Shown in pieces: positions 26,108-34,923 of a stretch of 64,000 bases of DNA. The stretch is taken from the NCBI RefSeq assembly GCF_003217515.1, contig NZ_QJSX01000002.1:207242-271241 (forward strand), in the 5' to 3' direction. The notes below the pieces were generated by a model that was not told where the DNA came from, did no database searches, and saw nothing but the letters and a program-made list of their open reading frames with translations. The position numbers were made by a program, and so were the translations under genes. How positions within the stretch are numbered: position 1 is the first letter of the stretch; every line of letters begins with the position of its first letter. Source of the DNA: Deinococcus yavapaiensis KR-236. GTDB lineage: Bacteria; Deinococcota; Deinococci; Deinococcales; Deinococcaceae.

Positions 26108-27967
26108 TCAGATTTCGATCGGTACGTCCACGCCGAGCTCGGCGAGCACCGTCCGAATCGCCTGCGCGTCGATGCCGCTTCGGGCGTGCACGCTCTCCAC
26201 CGAGGCGTGCTCTTGAAATTCGTCGGGAATGCCGAGGACCCGCACGGGCGTCTTGAGTCCCGCCTCGCTCAGGAACTCCAGCACCGCCGAGCCGAACCCG
26301 CCGACGCGCGTGTTGTCCTCCACCGTCACGAAGGCGCGCGCCTTGACCGCGAGTTGCCGCAGCATCGCCTCGTCGAGCGGCTTCACGAAGCGCGCGTTCA
26401 CGACGCCCACGCCCGGCAAGTCCTGGACGGCCTTGAGCGTGTACTCGAGCGCCTTGCCGCCCGCCAAGACGACGACGGCGTCGCCTTCCACGAGGCGCTC
26501 CCACGTGCCCCACTCCAAGTCGGGCCACGTGCCTTCGGGAACGCGCTCGGTGTTGCCGCGCGGGTAACGAATCGCGACGGGACCGCCGATCTTCATGCCT
26601 GCCTTCAGCATTCCACGAAGCTCGGAGGCGTCCTTCGGCAAGCCGATGCGCACGTTGGGGATGCTTCGGAGAAACGAGAGGTCGAACACGCCGTTGTGCG
26701 TCGCGCCGTCCGGCCCGACGACACCGCCACGGTCGATCGCGAACATCACCGGCAAGTTCTCGATGGCGACGTCGTGCACGACTTGATCATAGGCGCGCTG
26801 CAAGAACGTCGAGTAGATCGCCACGATGGGTCTCAAGCCCTGCAACGCCATGCCGGCCCCGGACGTCACGGCGACTTCCTCGGCGATGCCGACGTCGAGG
26901 TAGCGATTCGGGTGCTCGCGGCTGTACTTCACGAGGCCCGACCCTTCGCGCATCGCGGGCGTGATGACGAACACCCGCGGATCGTGGCGCGCGAGTTCCG
27001 TGGCGGCGTCTCCGAAGGCGGTGCTCCACGAGTACGCGCTGGACTTCGGCGCCTCGCCCGTCTCCGGATCGAACTTGCCGGGACCGTGCCACTTGATGGG
27101 GTCGGCCTCGGCGTAATCGAGGCCCTTGCCCTTCTTCGTCACGACGTGCAGAATCGTCGGGCCGTCGAGCTCCACGAGCTTTTCCACGAGGTACACGAGC
27201 TCGAGGACGTCGTGGCCGTCCACGGGACCGACGTAGCGCACGCCCATCGCCGCGAAGGGATTCACGGAAGCGGGGTCGAAGAAGTGCCGAGCGGAGTCCT
27301 TGGCGCGCGAGAGCATGTCGGCGAGCGGCTTGCTGAACGCTCCGACCGCCTTCTTGCCCGCCCCCTCGGACTCCTGGAACCACTTTTGCACTTGCAGGGT
27401 CCGCATGAACTTGTTCATCGCGCCGACGTTCTCGGAGATGCTCATCTCGTTGTCGTTGAGGATGATCAGCATCTTCTTGCCCGAGTCGCCGATGGTGTTG
27501 AGGGCGGCCAGGGCCATGCCGCCGGTGAGCGCTCCGTCGCCAATGACGGCGGCGATGCGGTAGTCCTGCCCGAGGCTGTCGCGCGCGTACGCCATCCCGA
27601 GCGCGTTCGCGAGGCTCGTCGAGGCATGCCCCACGGTGATCGCGTCGTGCTCGCTTTCGGAGACTTTCGTGAAGCCGCTCAGGCCGCCTTCCTTCTTGAT
27701 GGTCGGCATGCGGTCGCGCCGACCTGTCAGCATCTTGTGCGCGTACGCTTGGTGGCCGACGTCGAACAAGATACGGTCGCGCGGCGAGTTCAGCACATAG
27801 TGAAGCGCCACGATGATCTCCACGGCCCCGAGGCTCGACGCGAGGTGCCCTCCGCCGAGCGAACACACCCGGATGATCTCGTCGCGAAGCTCGCGCGACA
27901 CGTTCGGAAGGTCCTCCTTGCGAAGCTTCTTGAGGTCCTCCGGCGAAAGAATGGCGTCCAGCAGCAC
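26108..27967 (-). CDS. dxs: 1-deoxy-D-xylulose-5-phosphate synthase
   Basis: 619-residue thiamine diphosphate enzyme that joins pyruvate and glyceraldehyde 3-phosphate, the first step of the MEP isoprenoid route that feeds carotenoids and quinones. Motifs are HYVLNSPRDRILFDVGHQAYAHK, the TPP site GDGALTGGMALAALN with NDNEMSIS, and the transketolase-like DVGIAEEVAV with the activating Glu. It is full length. GTG 27967 follows AAGGAGG at 6 nt. Read as a single gene between a lipoprotein gene and its own terminator. Confidence 0.96.
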   Translation of the reverse strand: MLLDAILSPEDLKKLRKEDLPNVSRELRDEIIRVCSLGGGHLASSLGAVEIIVALHYVLNSPRDRILFDVGHQAYAHKMLTGRRDRMPTIKKEGGLSGFTKVSESEHDAITVGHASTSLANALGMAYARDSLGQDYRIAAVIGDGALTGGMALAALNTIGDSGKKMLIILNDNEMSISENVGAMNKFMRTLQVQKWFQESEGAGKKAVGAFSKPLADMLSRAKDSARHFFDPASVNPFAAMGVRYVGPVDGHDVLELVYLVEKLVELDGPTILHVVTKKGKGLDYAEADPIKWHGPGKFDPETGEAPKSSAYSWSTAFGDAATELARHDPRVFVITPAMREGSGLVKYSREHPNRYLDVGIAEEVAVTSGAGMALQGLRPIVAIYSTFLQRAYDQVVHDVAIENLPVMFAIDRGGVVGPDGATHNGVFDLSFLRSIPNVRIGLPKDASELRGMLKAGMKIGGPVAIRYPRGNTERVPEGTWPDLEWGTWERLVEGDAVVVLAGGKALEYTLKAVQDLPGVGVVNARFVKPLDEAMLRQLAVKARAFVTVEDNTRVGGFGSAVLEFLSEAGLKTPVRVLGIPDEFQEHASVESVHARSGIDAQAIRTVLAELGVDVPIEI

Positions 27968-27989
27968 TTCCTACCTCCTTCGAGCCGCG

Positions 27990-28691
27990 TCAGCGACTCG
28001 AGTAATTGCGCCCGACTTGCAGCAAGCTTTCGGGCGTGCGCACTTCACCGATGTACGGCGCGAACCACAACTCTGACGACGCCGGAAAGAGGTTGCCCGC
28101 TCCCGTCTCGACGATCTGACGGTTCACGACCCACACGTCTCGCCGCTCTCCGCTCGGCAGCGTGACCGTGCGTTGTTCTAGCACCGTGAAGCGGTATTCG
28201 GCTTTGCTTTCGTGTTGCACCTTGCCGTCTTGCAAGACGCGAACGGTCATGTCGCCGCTCCACACCAGTCCCGCGCGCCACTCGCTCGGCGCGGGGTACT
28301 CGCGCATTGGAGGCGTCAGCGTCACGAGCAGGCCCGGAAGCGAGAAGCCCAGCAGGAATTGGCCTTGGCCGTTGACTTGTCGGTACAGCGAGCGGTCCAC
28401 GCCGCGCCCGAAGAAGCGGTACCCCGTGGCGGCGTCGTTGCCGAGCAGCGTCGGACCCGTCACCGACAGGACGTAGCGTTCGCGAGTCAAAGCTTCGCCT
28501 TCGGGCAGATACGACCAAGACAAGCCCGTCTCCAGCGGGTAGAACGAAGCGGTCGAAGGCGTCGTGGACGCCGTGGCGGTCGGCGGCGTCTCCGCCTGCC
28601 GAGGCACACACGCACCCAACGCGAGGAGCAACGTAGGCGCCAAGGCCAAACGGCGCAACGAGGACGGACGGGGAAGCACGAAGTTCAGCAT
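27990..28691 (-). CDS. Lipoprotein of unknown function
   Basis: 233-residue predicted lipoprotein. The N-terminus is basic, then LALAPTLLLALGAC gives a lipobox with Cys28. A short Thr/Ser/Pro-rich linker (about 33-48) leads to a beta-rich domain starting FYPLETGLSWSYLPEG, as in DUF-type periplasmic proteins that begin with a YFPL/W motif. No catalytic motif is seen. The stop is 22 nt before dxs, so the two could share a transcript. Confidence 0.78.
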   Translation of the reverse strand: MLNFVLPRPSSLRRLALAPTLLLALGACVPRQAETPPTATASTTPSTASFYPLETGLSWSYLPEGEALTRERYVLSVTGPTLLGNDAATGYRFFGRGVDRSLYRQVNGQGQFLLGFSLPGLLVTLTPPMREYPAPSEWRAGLVWSGDMTVRVLQDGKVQHESKAEYRFTVLEQRTVTLPSGERRDVWVVNRQIVETGAGNLFPASSELWFAPYIGEVRTPESLLQVGRNYSSR

Positions 28692-28812
28692 AGGAAGCCC
28701 TGCAAAGCGCGACTGTTAAGTTTAAGAGGATTGCGCGCTCCGCCGAAGGGCAGGATAGCCCAACCCCATGAGGACGCGTATCCCCACGCGGTCGTAGCAC
28801 TCGTCGTAAATC

Positions 28813-28843
28813 CTTGAAAGCGGGCTCTTTGTCCGCTTTCAAG
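28813..28843 (-). terminator. Terminator of the TelA-family gene
   Basis: 11-bp stem CTTGAAAGCGG/CCGCTTTCAAG with a 9-nt loop, 12 nt after the stop. The T-rich tail is weak. Confidence 0.65.
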
Positions 28844-28855
28844 GTCTTCGAGCGA

Positions 28856-30094
28856 TCACAGCTTGATTTCGTCCTTGTCGTAGAGGCGCAAGTCGGCCGT
28901 CGCTTCTCGTAGCGTCTCGCCGCGCGCGCGGTCCAGGTATTTTTGCGCGGAATCGACTTGCGTCGAGAGGACGTCGACGGTCTTTTGCATGTTGCTCAGC
29001 GCCTGGCTCTTGTAGTCGCTGATGGTGTCGAGCGCCGCGTACACGTTGTCGAACGCCGCTTTGAGCTTGTCGAGGCTCACGGTCGCGCTCGCCGCGCCCT
29101 CGTGAATCGCTTGGGATTGCTGGCGCAGCATCACGGACGTGCTCTCGATGAGGTTACCGGTGGTCGTGTTGAGGGCCGTGATCTGGTCGAGGACGAGCTT
29201 CTGGTTGGCGAGCGCCTGCGACACGAGAACCGCCGTGCGAAGCGCGGACATCGTCGTGGTCGTCGCGCGGTCGACGCCTTTGATGAGCTCCAAGTTGTTT
29301 TTGCGCACGAGGTCGAGCGCGAGGTAGCCCTGCACGCACACGGCGAGTTGCGTGAGGAGGTCCGTGACCTTTTGACGCGTGTAGAACAGCATCTCCTCCT
29401 TGACGATGCGGGCCTTTTCGGGATCGCGCTGCTCCAACTCGTACACCTTCTCGGCGAGGGCCTCGTCGAGGCGGCGCCCCACGTAGACGTATTGGCGCAA
29501 CTTCTGCATCGTTTCCCAGAGGTTGACCTTCTCCTGCTCGATGGAGGCGTTGTCTTTGCGAAGCTCGTCTTGCGACTTCATCAAGGTGGTCAAGATGGCG
29601 TTGAGGTGTCCTTGCGCCGATTGATACTTCAAGAAGTAGTCGTGGACCTTGGCGGGCATGGGAAGCAAGCCGAAGAGGCGGCGACCGCCGAACATGTCGC
29701 CTTGCCGTGAGGGATCGAGGCCTTCGACCGTCTTGCGAAGCTCCAGCAGGCCCTTGGCGATGCCCGACTTGTCGTCGTACAAGCCGTTCTTCGTCGCCGT
29801 CATCGGCTTTTCCAGCAGTCGGTTGGAGACGCCCGCTGCCGCTCGCATCTCGGCGTTACCGAGGTTGTGGATGGAATCGATCTTGCTCTTGAATCCTTCG
29901 CTTTGCACGTCGAGGGTCAGCACGGCGTCGATGAACTGACGAGCTTGCTGATCGAGCTTCGACGCTTGATCCGGCGTGATCTTGACCATCTCACCGCTTT
30001 GTTGCGGCGTCACCGCGGGCGTCGGCGTGGGCGGCGTCAACGTCTCGGGCGGCGTGAGTTCGGGCAGGCCGTCGTTTCGGTTCGGATCGCTCAT
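28856..30094 (-). CDS. TelA-family toxic anion resistance protein
   Basis: 412-residue cytosolic, largely helical protein of the TelA/KlaA family. After a Pro/Thr-rich N-terminal tail (1-35) the family core shows GLLPMPAKVHDYFLKYQSAQGHLNAIL, RQKVTDLLTQLAVCVQGYLALDLVRKNN and the C-terminal coiled segments NVYAALDTISDYKSQAL. TelA proteins are linked to tellurite and envelope-stress tolerance, often beside TerD genes, but the biochemical role is unsettled; no ter genes are here. The ATG lies 5 nt after TACTCT, a leaderless layout. Confidence 0.9.
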   Translation of the reverse strand: MSDPNRNDGLPELTPPETLTPPTPTPAVTPQQSGEMVKITPDQASKLDQQARQFIDAVLTLDVQSEGFKSKIDSIHNLGNAEMRAAAGVSNRLLEKPMTATKNGLYDDKSGIAKGLLELRKTVEGLDPSRQGDMFGGRRLFGLLPMPAKVHDYFLKYQSAQGHLNAILTTLMKSQDELRKDNASIEQEKVNLWETMQKLRQYVYVGRRLDEALAEKVYELEQRDPEKARIVKEEMLFYTRQKVTDLLTQLAVCVQGYLALDLVRKNNLELIKGVDRATTTTMSALRTAVLVSQALANQKLVLDQITALNTTTGNLIESTSVMLRQQSQAIHEGAASATVSLDKLKAAFDNVYAALDTISDYKSQALSNMQKTVDVLSTQVDSAQKYLDRARGETLREATADLRLYDKDEIKL

Positions 30095-30165
30095 ACCCTA
30101 GAGTACGCGCGCGTGCGGGGGAAGGTTGCGTCGCCCAAAAGGCTGAGTTGGAGGCGACACACCCT

Positions 30166-30203
30166 AATATTCCTTGACAAGAATATTCCTGTTGAGTTAT
30201 AAT
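30166..30203 (+). promoter_or_regulatory. Promoter and candidate ArsR operator
   Basis: TTGACA (30174-30179), 18-nt spacer, TATAAT (30198-30203), the best consensus promoter in the window. An exact inverted repeat AATATTC (30166-30172) / GAATATT (30181-30187) brackets the -35 box, where an ArsR/SmtB-type repressor would block RNA polymerase. Confidence 0.75.
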
Positions 30204-30251
30204 CGATCCACGAAGAGAGGAAGGAGGTGATGGCACACGAACGCCGCGACC

Positions 30252-30575
30252 TTGAGCGCCTTGGCCGAACCCAGTCGCTTCCACATCGTCGAACTGCTGA
30301 TCGAGCGACCCTTGACGGTCGGCGAAATCGCGACACGGCTGCACATTCGTCAACCTCAAGCGTCCAAGCACCTTCGCGTCCTGAGCGACGCGGGCATCAT
30401 CGAAATCGAAGCGGTGGCCAATCGGCGCATCTGTAAGCTGCGCGCCGAGCCTTTCCAAGAGCTCGACGACTGGCTTCGGCCGTACCGACGACTGTGGGAG
30501 GAAAGCTTCGATCGTCTCGACGAATACTTGCAGCAACTGCAGCAGTCCGAATCCACCCCCGAACACGAGGAATGA
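30252..30575 (+). CDS. ArsR-family transcriptional regulator
   Basis: About 107 residues of an ArsR/SmtB winged helix: LSALAEPSRFHIVELLIERPLTVGEIATRLHIRQPQASKHLRVLSDAGII covers the recognition helix. No metal-site Cys motif is present, as in the non-metal branch paired with SRPBCC proteins. The only in-frame initiator is TTG 30252, yet the strong AAGGAGG (30221-30227) sits 24 nt before it and next to an ATG in another frame, so the true N-terminus is doubtful (see findings). It is expected to repress its own operon through the inverted repeat upstream. Confidence 0.85.
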   Translation: MSALAEPSRFHIVELLIERPLTVGEIATRLHIRQPQASKHLRVLSDAGIIEIEAVANRRICKLRAEPFQELDDWLRPYRRLWEESFDRLDEYLQQLQQSESTPEHEE

Positions 30576-30601
30576 CGGCTGCGAGCCACAGGAGGTTTCT
30601 T

Positions 30602-31129
30602 ATGACCAGCACCACGCCCTTCCCGATGACGTCACGCGTCGAAGCAGGCCGAGAACTGATTTTGGAGCGGATCTTCAAAGCGCCCCGCCACCTGGTCTTC
30701 GACGCCTTCTCGCAAGCCGAACACCTCAAGAAGTGGTGGGGGCCGCGCGGCTGGGACTTGTCCTTCTGCGCCGTCGACTTTCGCCCCGGCGGCACGTGGC
30801 ACTACTGCATGAAGTGCGTCGACGAAGCCCAAGGCGCGTTCTACGGCATGGAATCCTGGGGCCTGGGCATCTACGAGGACATCGAGACGCCGAGACGTAT
30901 CGTCTACACCGACCACTTCTCGGACGCCGACGCGCGAATCAACGACACTATGCCGTCGACGCTCGTGACGCTGACGTTCGAAGAAGTCGACGGTGGAACA
31001 AAAATCGTCAACCGTGCCGTCTACGCTTCCGAGGAAGGCTTGAAGACCGTTTTGGACATGGGCATGCTGCAAGGCGTGACCGAGACGTGGAACCGCCTCG
31101 CCGAACACCTGGACGCCGAACAAAGCTGA
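30602..31129 (+). CDS. SRPBCC (AHSA1-like) domain protein
   Basis: 175-residue protein of the START/Bet v1-like SRPBCC superfamily: LILERIFKAPRHLVFDAFSQAEHLKKWWGPRGW is the standard AHSA1 opening. The C-terminal helix GVTETWNRLAEHL closes the ligand cavity. Such proteins bind or act on hydrophobic small molecules and are very often encoded after an ArsR regulator, as here. ATG 30602 has AGGAGG at 6 nt. The ligand is unknown; self-contained stress or detoxification operon inferred from context. Confidence 0.9.
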   Translation: MTSTTPFPMTSRVEAGRELILERIFKAPRHLVFDAFSQAEHLKKWWGPRGWDLSFCAVDFRPGGTWHYCMKCVDEAQGAFYGMESWGLGIYEDIETPRRIVYTDHFSDADARINDTMPSTLVTLTFEEVDGGTKIVNRAVYASEEGLKTVLDMGMLQGVTETWNRLAEHLDAEQS

Positions 31130-31151
31130 CGTTCGCCCCCTGCTCGTAGAA

Positions 31152-31189
31152 CGTTGGAAGGCCCGCTCGTTCGAGCGGGCCTTCCAACG
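31152..31189. terminator. Bidirectional terminator, ArsR operon versus pspA
   Basis: 17-bp perfect stem with loop GTTC between two convergent genes. Confidence 0.85.
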
Positions 31190-31214
31190 ACAAGCCGGGG
31201 GCGCCGCGCGAACG

Positions 31215-31907
31215 TCAGCTTTGCTGACCGCCCGAGCTCGATCCGCCCATGCCGAGCTGGGACTTGAGCTTCTCGAGTTCGTCGTCGATGGCCTTGTCGC
31301 GTCCGATGTTCTTGAGTTGCGCGTCGAGGTCGTTCTCTTCGCGCAACGAGCGCATGGCGCCCGCGCGGTCTTCTTGCTGGGCCACGCGGCGCTCCATCTC
31401 CTCGAAGGCGTCCATGGCGCTGCCCGACTTGTCGAAGCCGCTCATGCGCTCCAACGTCTGGCTGGCCTTTGCGGTTTGCGCGCGGGCTTGCAGAAGTTCC
31501 TTCTTGGATTGGAACTCGTCGATCTTGCCTTCGAGGGCGCGCAGTTGCGTCTTGAGTTCCTCGACGGTCGCGCTTTGCGTCGCGACTTGCTGGGAGAAGC
31601 CCGCGGCGATGTCCTCGTAGTTCTTCTTGCGGCGCAGCGCTTCACGCGCGAGTTCCTCGCTCCCCGCCTTCAGGGCTTCGGCGGCTTTCTCGCCGTACTC
31701 CTGCGCGAGCCGGGTGTTGGTGTTTTGCTCGCGTTCGAGCTTGCTCAACTGCGCCATCGAATCGGCGACTTCGCTGCGCGCCTGCGCATACGCGTCGCGC
31801 ATGTCGAGCAAAGCCTGCTCGATGATCTTGGTGGGGTCCTCGGCACGCGAGATCAAATCGTTGACGTTCGCGCGAAGCAGACGGCTGAGTCGGTCCAGGA
31901 TGCTCAT
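31215..31907 (-). CDS. pspA: PspA/IM30 family membrane-stress protein
   Basis: 230-residue coiled-coil protein that binds stressed inner membranes. It opens with MSILDRLSRLLRANVNDLISRAEDPTKIIEQAL, the amphipathic helix and first helix of PspA/Vipp1. Long helices follow (residues 25-190) with typical heptad spacing, and a Gly/Ser-rich tail closes the protein. ATG 31907 has AGGAGG 7 nt upstream. No PspF or PspBC partners are nearby, as usual outside proteobacteria. Confidence 0.93.
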   Translation of the reverse strand: MSILDRLSRLLRANVNDLISRAEDPTKIIEQALLDMRDAYAQARSEVADSMAQLSKLEREQNTNTRLAQEYGEKAAEALKAGSEELAREALRRKKNYEDIAAGFSQQVATQSATVEELKTQLRALEGKIDEFQSKKELLQARAQTAKASQTLERMSGFDKSGSAMDAFEEMERRVAQQEDRAGAMRSLREENDLDAQLKNIGRDKAIDDELEKLKSQLGMGGSSSGGQQS

Positions 31908-32055
31908 TCGTTCCTCCTGTACCACACTACGAGGCGAACGAGGCCACGGTTGCAGCCCGACCTCAATTCGTCCTTCATCTCCCTTCACGCTCTTCCTCGA
32001 AACGCGTCAGACGGCGGTCAGGCAAAGCGCGCGAAACGCCGCGTACACTGCGGTC

Positions 32056-32571
32056 ATGCTCAAGCCGATCTTTTCGACGCCCCTCGCGCGGGCGTTGTCC
32101 TTGGCGGTTCTCGGCACGGCACTGCTCGGCGGGTGCGTGCCGCGCGTGCCCGTCGTGCAAGTCCCGACCTTCGAGGTGCAAGAAATACGTCTCACGAGCG
32201 TGGGCTTCACGGGGCTGATTCCGTCGAGCGCCACCTTGTCGTTGAAGCTGCGCGTGCAGAACCCCAACCCCTTCGGCATTCGAGTGGCCCGTGCGGGCGG
32301 ATCGCTGTTCCTCGACGGGCAGAACGCGGGCTCGATCGAACTCCCGAACGTCGCCCTCTCGGCGAACGGCGAGGCGACTCAAAGCGCGGACGTGACCTTG
32401 CCGCTCAATCTTTCCAACGCCGCGACGTTCCTGCGCGCGGCGCGAGGCGAGGCGGTGAGCTACCGAGTGGACGGGACCTTCTCGGTGGACGCGGGCCTCT
32501 TGGGACGACCGACGTTCGGACCGTTCACGTTGGCGCAAGGCGTGCTGCGCCAGCCGCGCATCCTGCCGTGA
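32056..32571 (+). CDS. LEA type 2 (WHy domain) lipoprotein
   Basis: 171-residue lipoprotein: signal LAVLGTALLGGC with lipobox Cys27, then a single WHy/LEA14-like beta-sandwich (EIRLTSVGFTGLIPSSATLSLKLRVQNPNPFGIRV). The NPNPF core is typical of desiccation-related LEA-2 domains; in this lineage a role in drying tolerance is plausible but unproven. The ATG lies 6 nt after TACACT (32044-32049), so it is probably leaderless. The stop overlaps the next start (GTGA). Confidence 0.88.
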   Translation: MLKPIFSTPLARALSLAVLGTALLGGCVPRVPVVQVPTFEVQEIRLTSVGFTGLIPSSATLSLKLRVQNPNPFGIRVARAGGSLFLDGQNAGSIELPNVALSANGEATQSADVTLPLNLSNAATFLRAARGEAVSYRVDGTFSVDAGLLGRPTFGPFTLAQGVLRQPRILP

Positions 32572-33776
32572 GCCACGAAGTGAATGCGGCCGGCGATCTC
32601 GGCATCTGGGCGTACCGTCCCGACGTACCGCTGCGTGGTGCCCCTGACGGCCAACTCGCGGACTTGACGTTCAGCGCGAAGGACTTGTTCGGCGTGGCGG
32701 GATGGCCGCTCACGGGAAGTACGAGAGCGTCGCTGCCCTTCGTCGAGGAGAGCCCGGTCGTGCGCACCTTGATCGATGCGGGCGCGACGCTCGTCGGCAA
32801 GACGCACTTGCACGAAGTGGCGCTCGGCGTGCTCGGCACGAACGCGTTCGGCGGAACGCGCAATCCGCTGGACGCCGAGCGAGTGGCAGGCGGATCGAGC
32901 GGCGGCGCGGCGGCGTCCGTCGCGACCCGTGAGGTGAACTTCGCGCTCGGCACGGACACGGGCGGCTCGGTTCGCGTGCCCGCGGCGTTTTGCGGCGTCG
33001 TGGGCTTCAAACCGACGTACGGCACCTACTCGGCGCGCGGGGTGCTGCCGCTCAGCTTGACGTGCGACCACGTCGGGACCCTCTCGAACAGCACGGAGGT
33101 CTTGGCACGCGTGCACGAGGTGCTGACGAGCGAGCAGGCGAGTCCTATGTCGTGGAGCGGCGTGAGGATCGGCGTGTGGAACGTCGAGAACTGGCTCACG
33201 CCCGACGCGGCAAACGCTCTCAGGGCGTTCGAGGCGCGCGTATTGGCGCTCGGCGCGACGTCGAAACCCTTCGACTTTCCGGACGTGATGGGAACGTACT
33301 CGCCGATCGTGCTGTCGGAAGCGGCGGAGGTGCACCGCGAGGCGCTCACGACCGAGTCGCCGGGGTTCTTGCCGTTCACGCTGGGCTTGTTGAGGGCGGG
33401 CCAAGCCTTGACGGCCCAAGAGGTCGAGGCTGCCCACGAGCGGCGTGACCGCCTCGGACGGCAATTGACCGACGTGTTCGGCGCGTTCGACGTGCTGCTC
33501 GCGCCCGCCGTGCCGAGCGTCGCGCCACGGGTCGGTGAGGAGGAATTGACGCTGTCCACAGAAACGCTGCCGTACCGCGCGGCTATCCTGCGTTTGACGG
33601 CGCCTTGGAGTCTGCTGGGCGTTCCGACGATCTCCTGGCCGCTTCCCGGTCCGAACGGGCTGTCCCTCGGCGTGCAGATCATCGCGCCTCGAAAAGCGGA
33701 CGCACTCGTCTTGGGCCTCGCGCTGACACTCGAACGGCTCGACCTTGAGCGAGCCTTCCCCGAATCTCGAAGGTGA
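32568..33776 (+). CDS. Amidase-signature family hydrolase
   Basis: 402-residue amidase. The Ser-cisSer-Lys triad is visible: Lys in FSAKDLFGVAG, cis-Ser in GGSSGGAAASVA and the nucleophile in GTDTGGSVRVPAAFCG. It is shorter than GatA and sits outside any gat operon, so it is more likely a small-amide or aryl-amide hydrolase; the substrate is unknown. GTG 32568 overlaps the lipoprotein stop, so the two are translationally coupled. Confidence 0.92.
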   Translation: MSHEVNAAGDLGIWAYRPDVPLRGAPDGQLADLTFSAKDLFGVAGWPLTGSTRASLPFVEESPVVRTLIDAGATLVGKTHLHEVALGVLGTNAFGGTRNPLDAERVAGGSSGGAAASVATREVNFALGTDTGGSVRVPAAFCGVVGFKPTYGTYSARGVLPLSLTCDHVGTLSNSTEVLARVHEVLTSEQASPMSWSGVRIGVWNVENWLTPDAANALRAFEARVLALGATSKPFDFPDVMGTYSPIVLSEAAEVHREALTTESPGFLPFTLGLLRAGQALTAQEVEAAHERRDRLGRQLTDVFGAFDVLLAPAVPSVAPRVGEEELTLSTETLPYRAAILRLTAPWSLLGVPTISWPLPGPNGLSLGVQIIAPRKADALVLGLALTLERLDLERAFPESRR

Positions 33777-33780
33777 AAAG

Positions 33781-34197
33781 ATGAAACGACTGCTGACAAT
33801 CTCCGCTTTGCTCGCCGCCACCCCGTCCGCGTCCGCTGCCTTCGGGTGGGGAAGTGTGAACCTCACGACGAACGCGGCGACCGTGAACGCCGGGGTGGCG
33901 TTGCTGCCCGTGCCCTTCATCGGGACTTTGGGCGTCGAAGGCGGTTTCGAGCGGCCCACCGGCACGACCGCCAACGTCCTCACGGTCGGCGCCACCCTGC
34001 GCGATGTCGGCGTGCCCCTGACGGACACGGACTTGTTTCTCGGAGCGGGCATCGTGTTCTCCGCCACGCCCGAGCCTTATCTGCAAGGCGGCTTGCGCGC
34101 GAACCTCATTGGTCCGCTGGGCCTCACCGCCACCGTGCGCGCCTACCCGGCTTCACGAGGATTCCGCGCGGGACTCGGCGCCGAGATTCGCTTCTAA
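33781..34197 (+). CDS. Small secreted beta-rich protein
   Basis: 138-residue exported protein. Signal peptide 1-20 (LLAATPSASA-A). The rest is Gly-rich with alternating hydrophobics and ends ...LGAEIRF, a terminal Phe as in outer-membrane beta-barrels, though it is short for a barrel. ATG 33781 is 4 nt after the amidase stop, with GAAGGTG upstream, so it is probably co-transcribed. Function unknown. Confidence 0.72.
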   Translation: MKRLLTISALLAATPSASAAFGWGSVNLTTNAATVNAGVALLPVPFIGTLGVEGGFERPTGTTANVLTVGATLRDVGVPLTDTDLFLGAGIVFSATPEPYLQGGLRANLIGPLGLTATVRAYPASRGFRAGLGAEIRF

Positions 34198-34245
34198 TCC
34201 TTCTCTTTAGATGGCCTTCATGTTCGCACGGCAGACTCTGCCGAC

Positions 34246-34923
34246 ATGCGCCTGCTGATCCTCGAAGACGACCTCGACATCCGTGCCCCCCTCGCTCGCT
34301 TTCTTCGGGAGGCAGGCTTCGCCGTCGACGAGGCGAGCCGCGCCGACGAAGCGCTGAGCTTGTGTGAAGCCTACCCCCATAGCGCCGTCATCGCCGACAT
34401 TCGCTTGCCGTGCGGTGACGACGCGGGCTTCACCTTCGTTCGGGCGCTTCGCTCCAAGAACATTCCTGTGCCCGTCTTGATGCTGAGCGCGCGCGACGGC
34501 CTCGACGATCGACTCGAAGGCTTGGAACGCGCGGGAGCCGACGACTACCTCACCAAGCCCTTCCACGTGCGTGAAGTTCTCGCCCGCGTTCGTGCGCTGC
34601 TGCGGCGCGGCGAAGGCGGCGTTCGCCTGGAGGTGCTGTGGCAAGACGTCGAGATGAACTGGACTTTGAAACGCATCACGAAGGCCGGGCAGGCGGTGCA
34701 CCTCACTGCCAAGGAACTGAGCGTGCTCGAACTTCTGAGTACGCACCCCGGGCGCCTCTTTTCGCGTGAAGACATCATCGACCGTGTTTGGGAGGAGTCC
34801 TACGGCGTCAACGAGAACATCATCGACGTGTATGTCCGTAACATCCGCCGTAAGCTCGGACAGGACATCCTGGAGACCTTGCGTGGAGGCGGGTACCGCT
34901 TTCCGGCGAGCCGCGCGGCATGA
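34246..34923 (+). CDS. Response regulator, OmpR/PhoB type
   Basis: 225-residue two-component regulator. Receiver 1-115 with acidic pocket LEDD (7-10), phospho-acceptor Asp51 (VIADIRLP), and Lys104 in YLTKPF. A DNA-binding winged helix at 130-222 includes LTAKELSVLELLSTHPGRLFSRE and VYVRNIRRKLG. The ATG follows GACTCT by 6 nt, weaker than other leaderless promoters here. Its stop overlaps the histidine kinase start (ATGA). The target genes are unknown; the murein amidase just downstream is a natural candidate. Confidence 0.93.
   Translation: MRLLILEDDLDIRAPLARFLREAGFAVDEASRADEALSLCEAYPHSAVIADIRLPCGDDAGFTFVRALRSKNIPVPVLMLSARDGLDDRLEGLERAGADDYLTKPFHVREVLARVRALLRRGEGGVRLEVLWQDVEMNWTLKRITKAGQAVHLTAKELSVLELLSTHPGRLFSREDIIDRVWEESYGVNENIIDVYVRNIRRKLGQDILETLRGGGYRFPASRAA

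Noticed and set aside
30227..30436. 69-codon frame starting at the ATG next to AAGGAGG
   Set aside because: Its product is low-complexity and it lies inside the clear ArsR domain; used only as evidence for the start-site puzzle.
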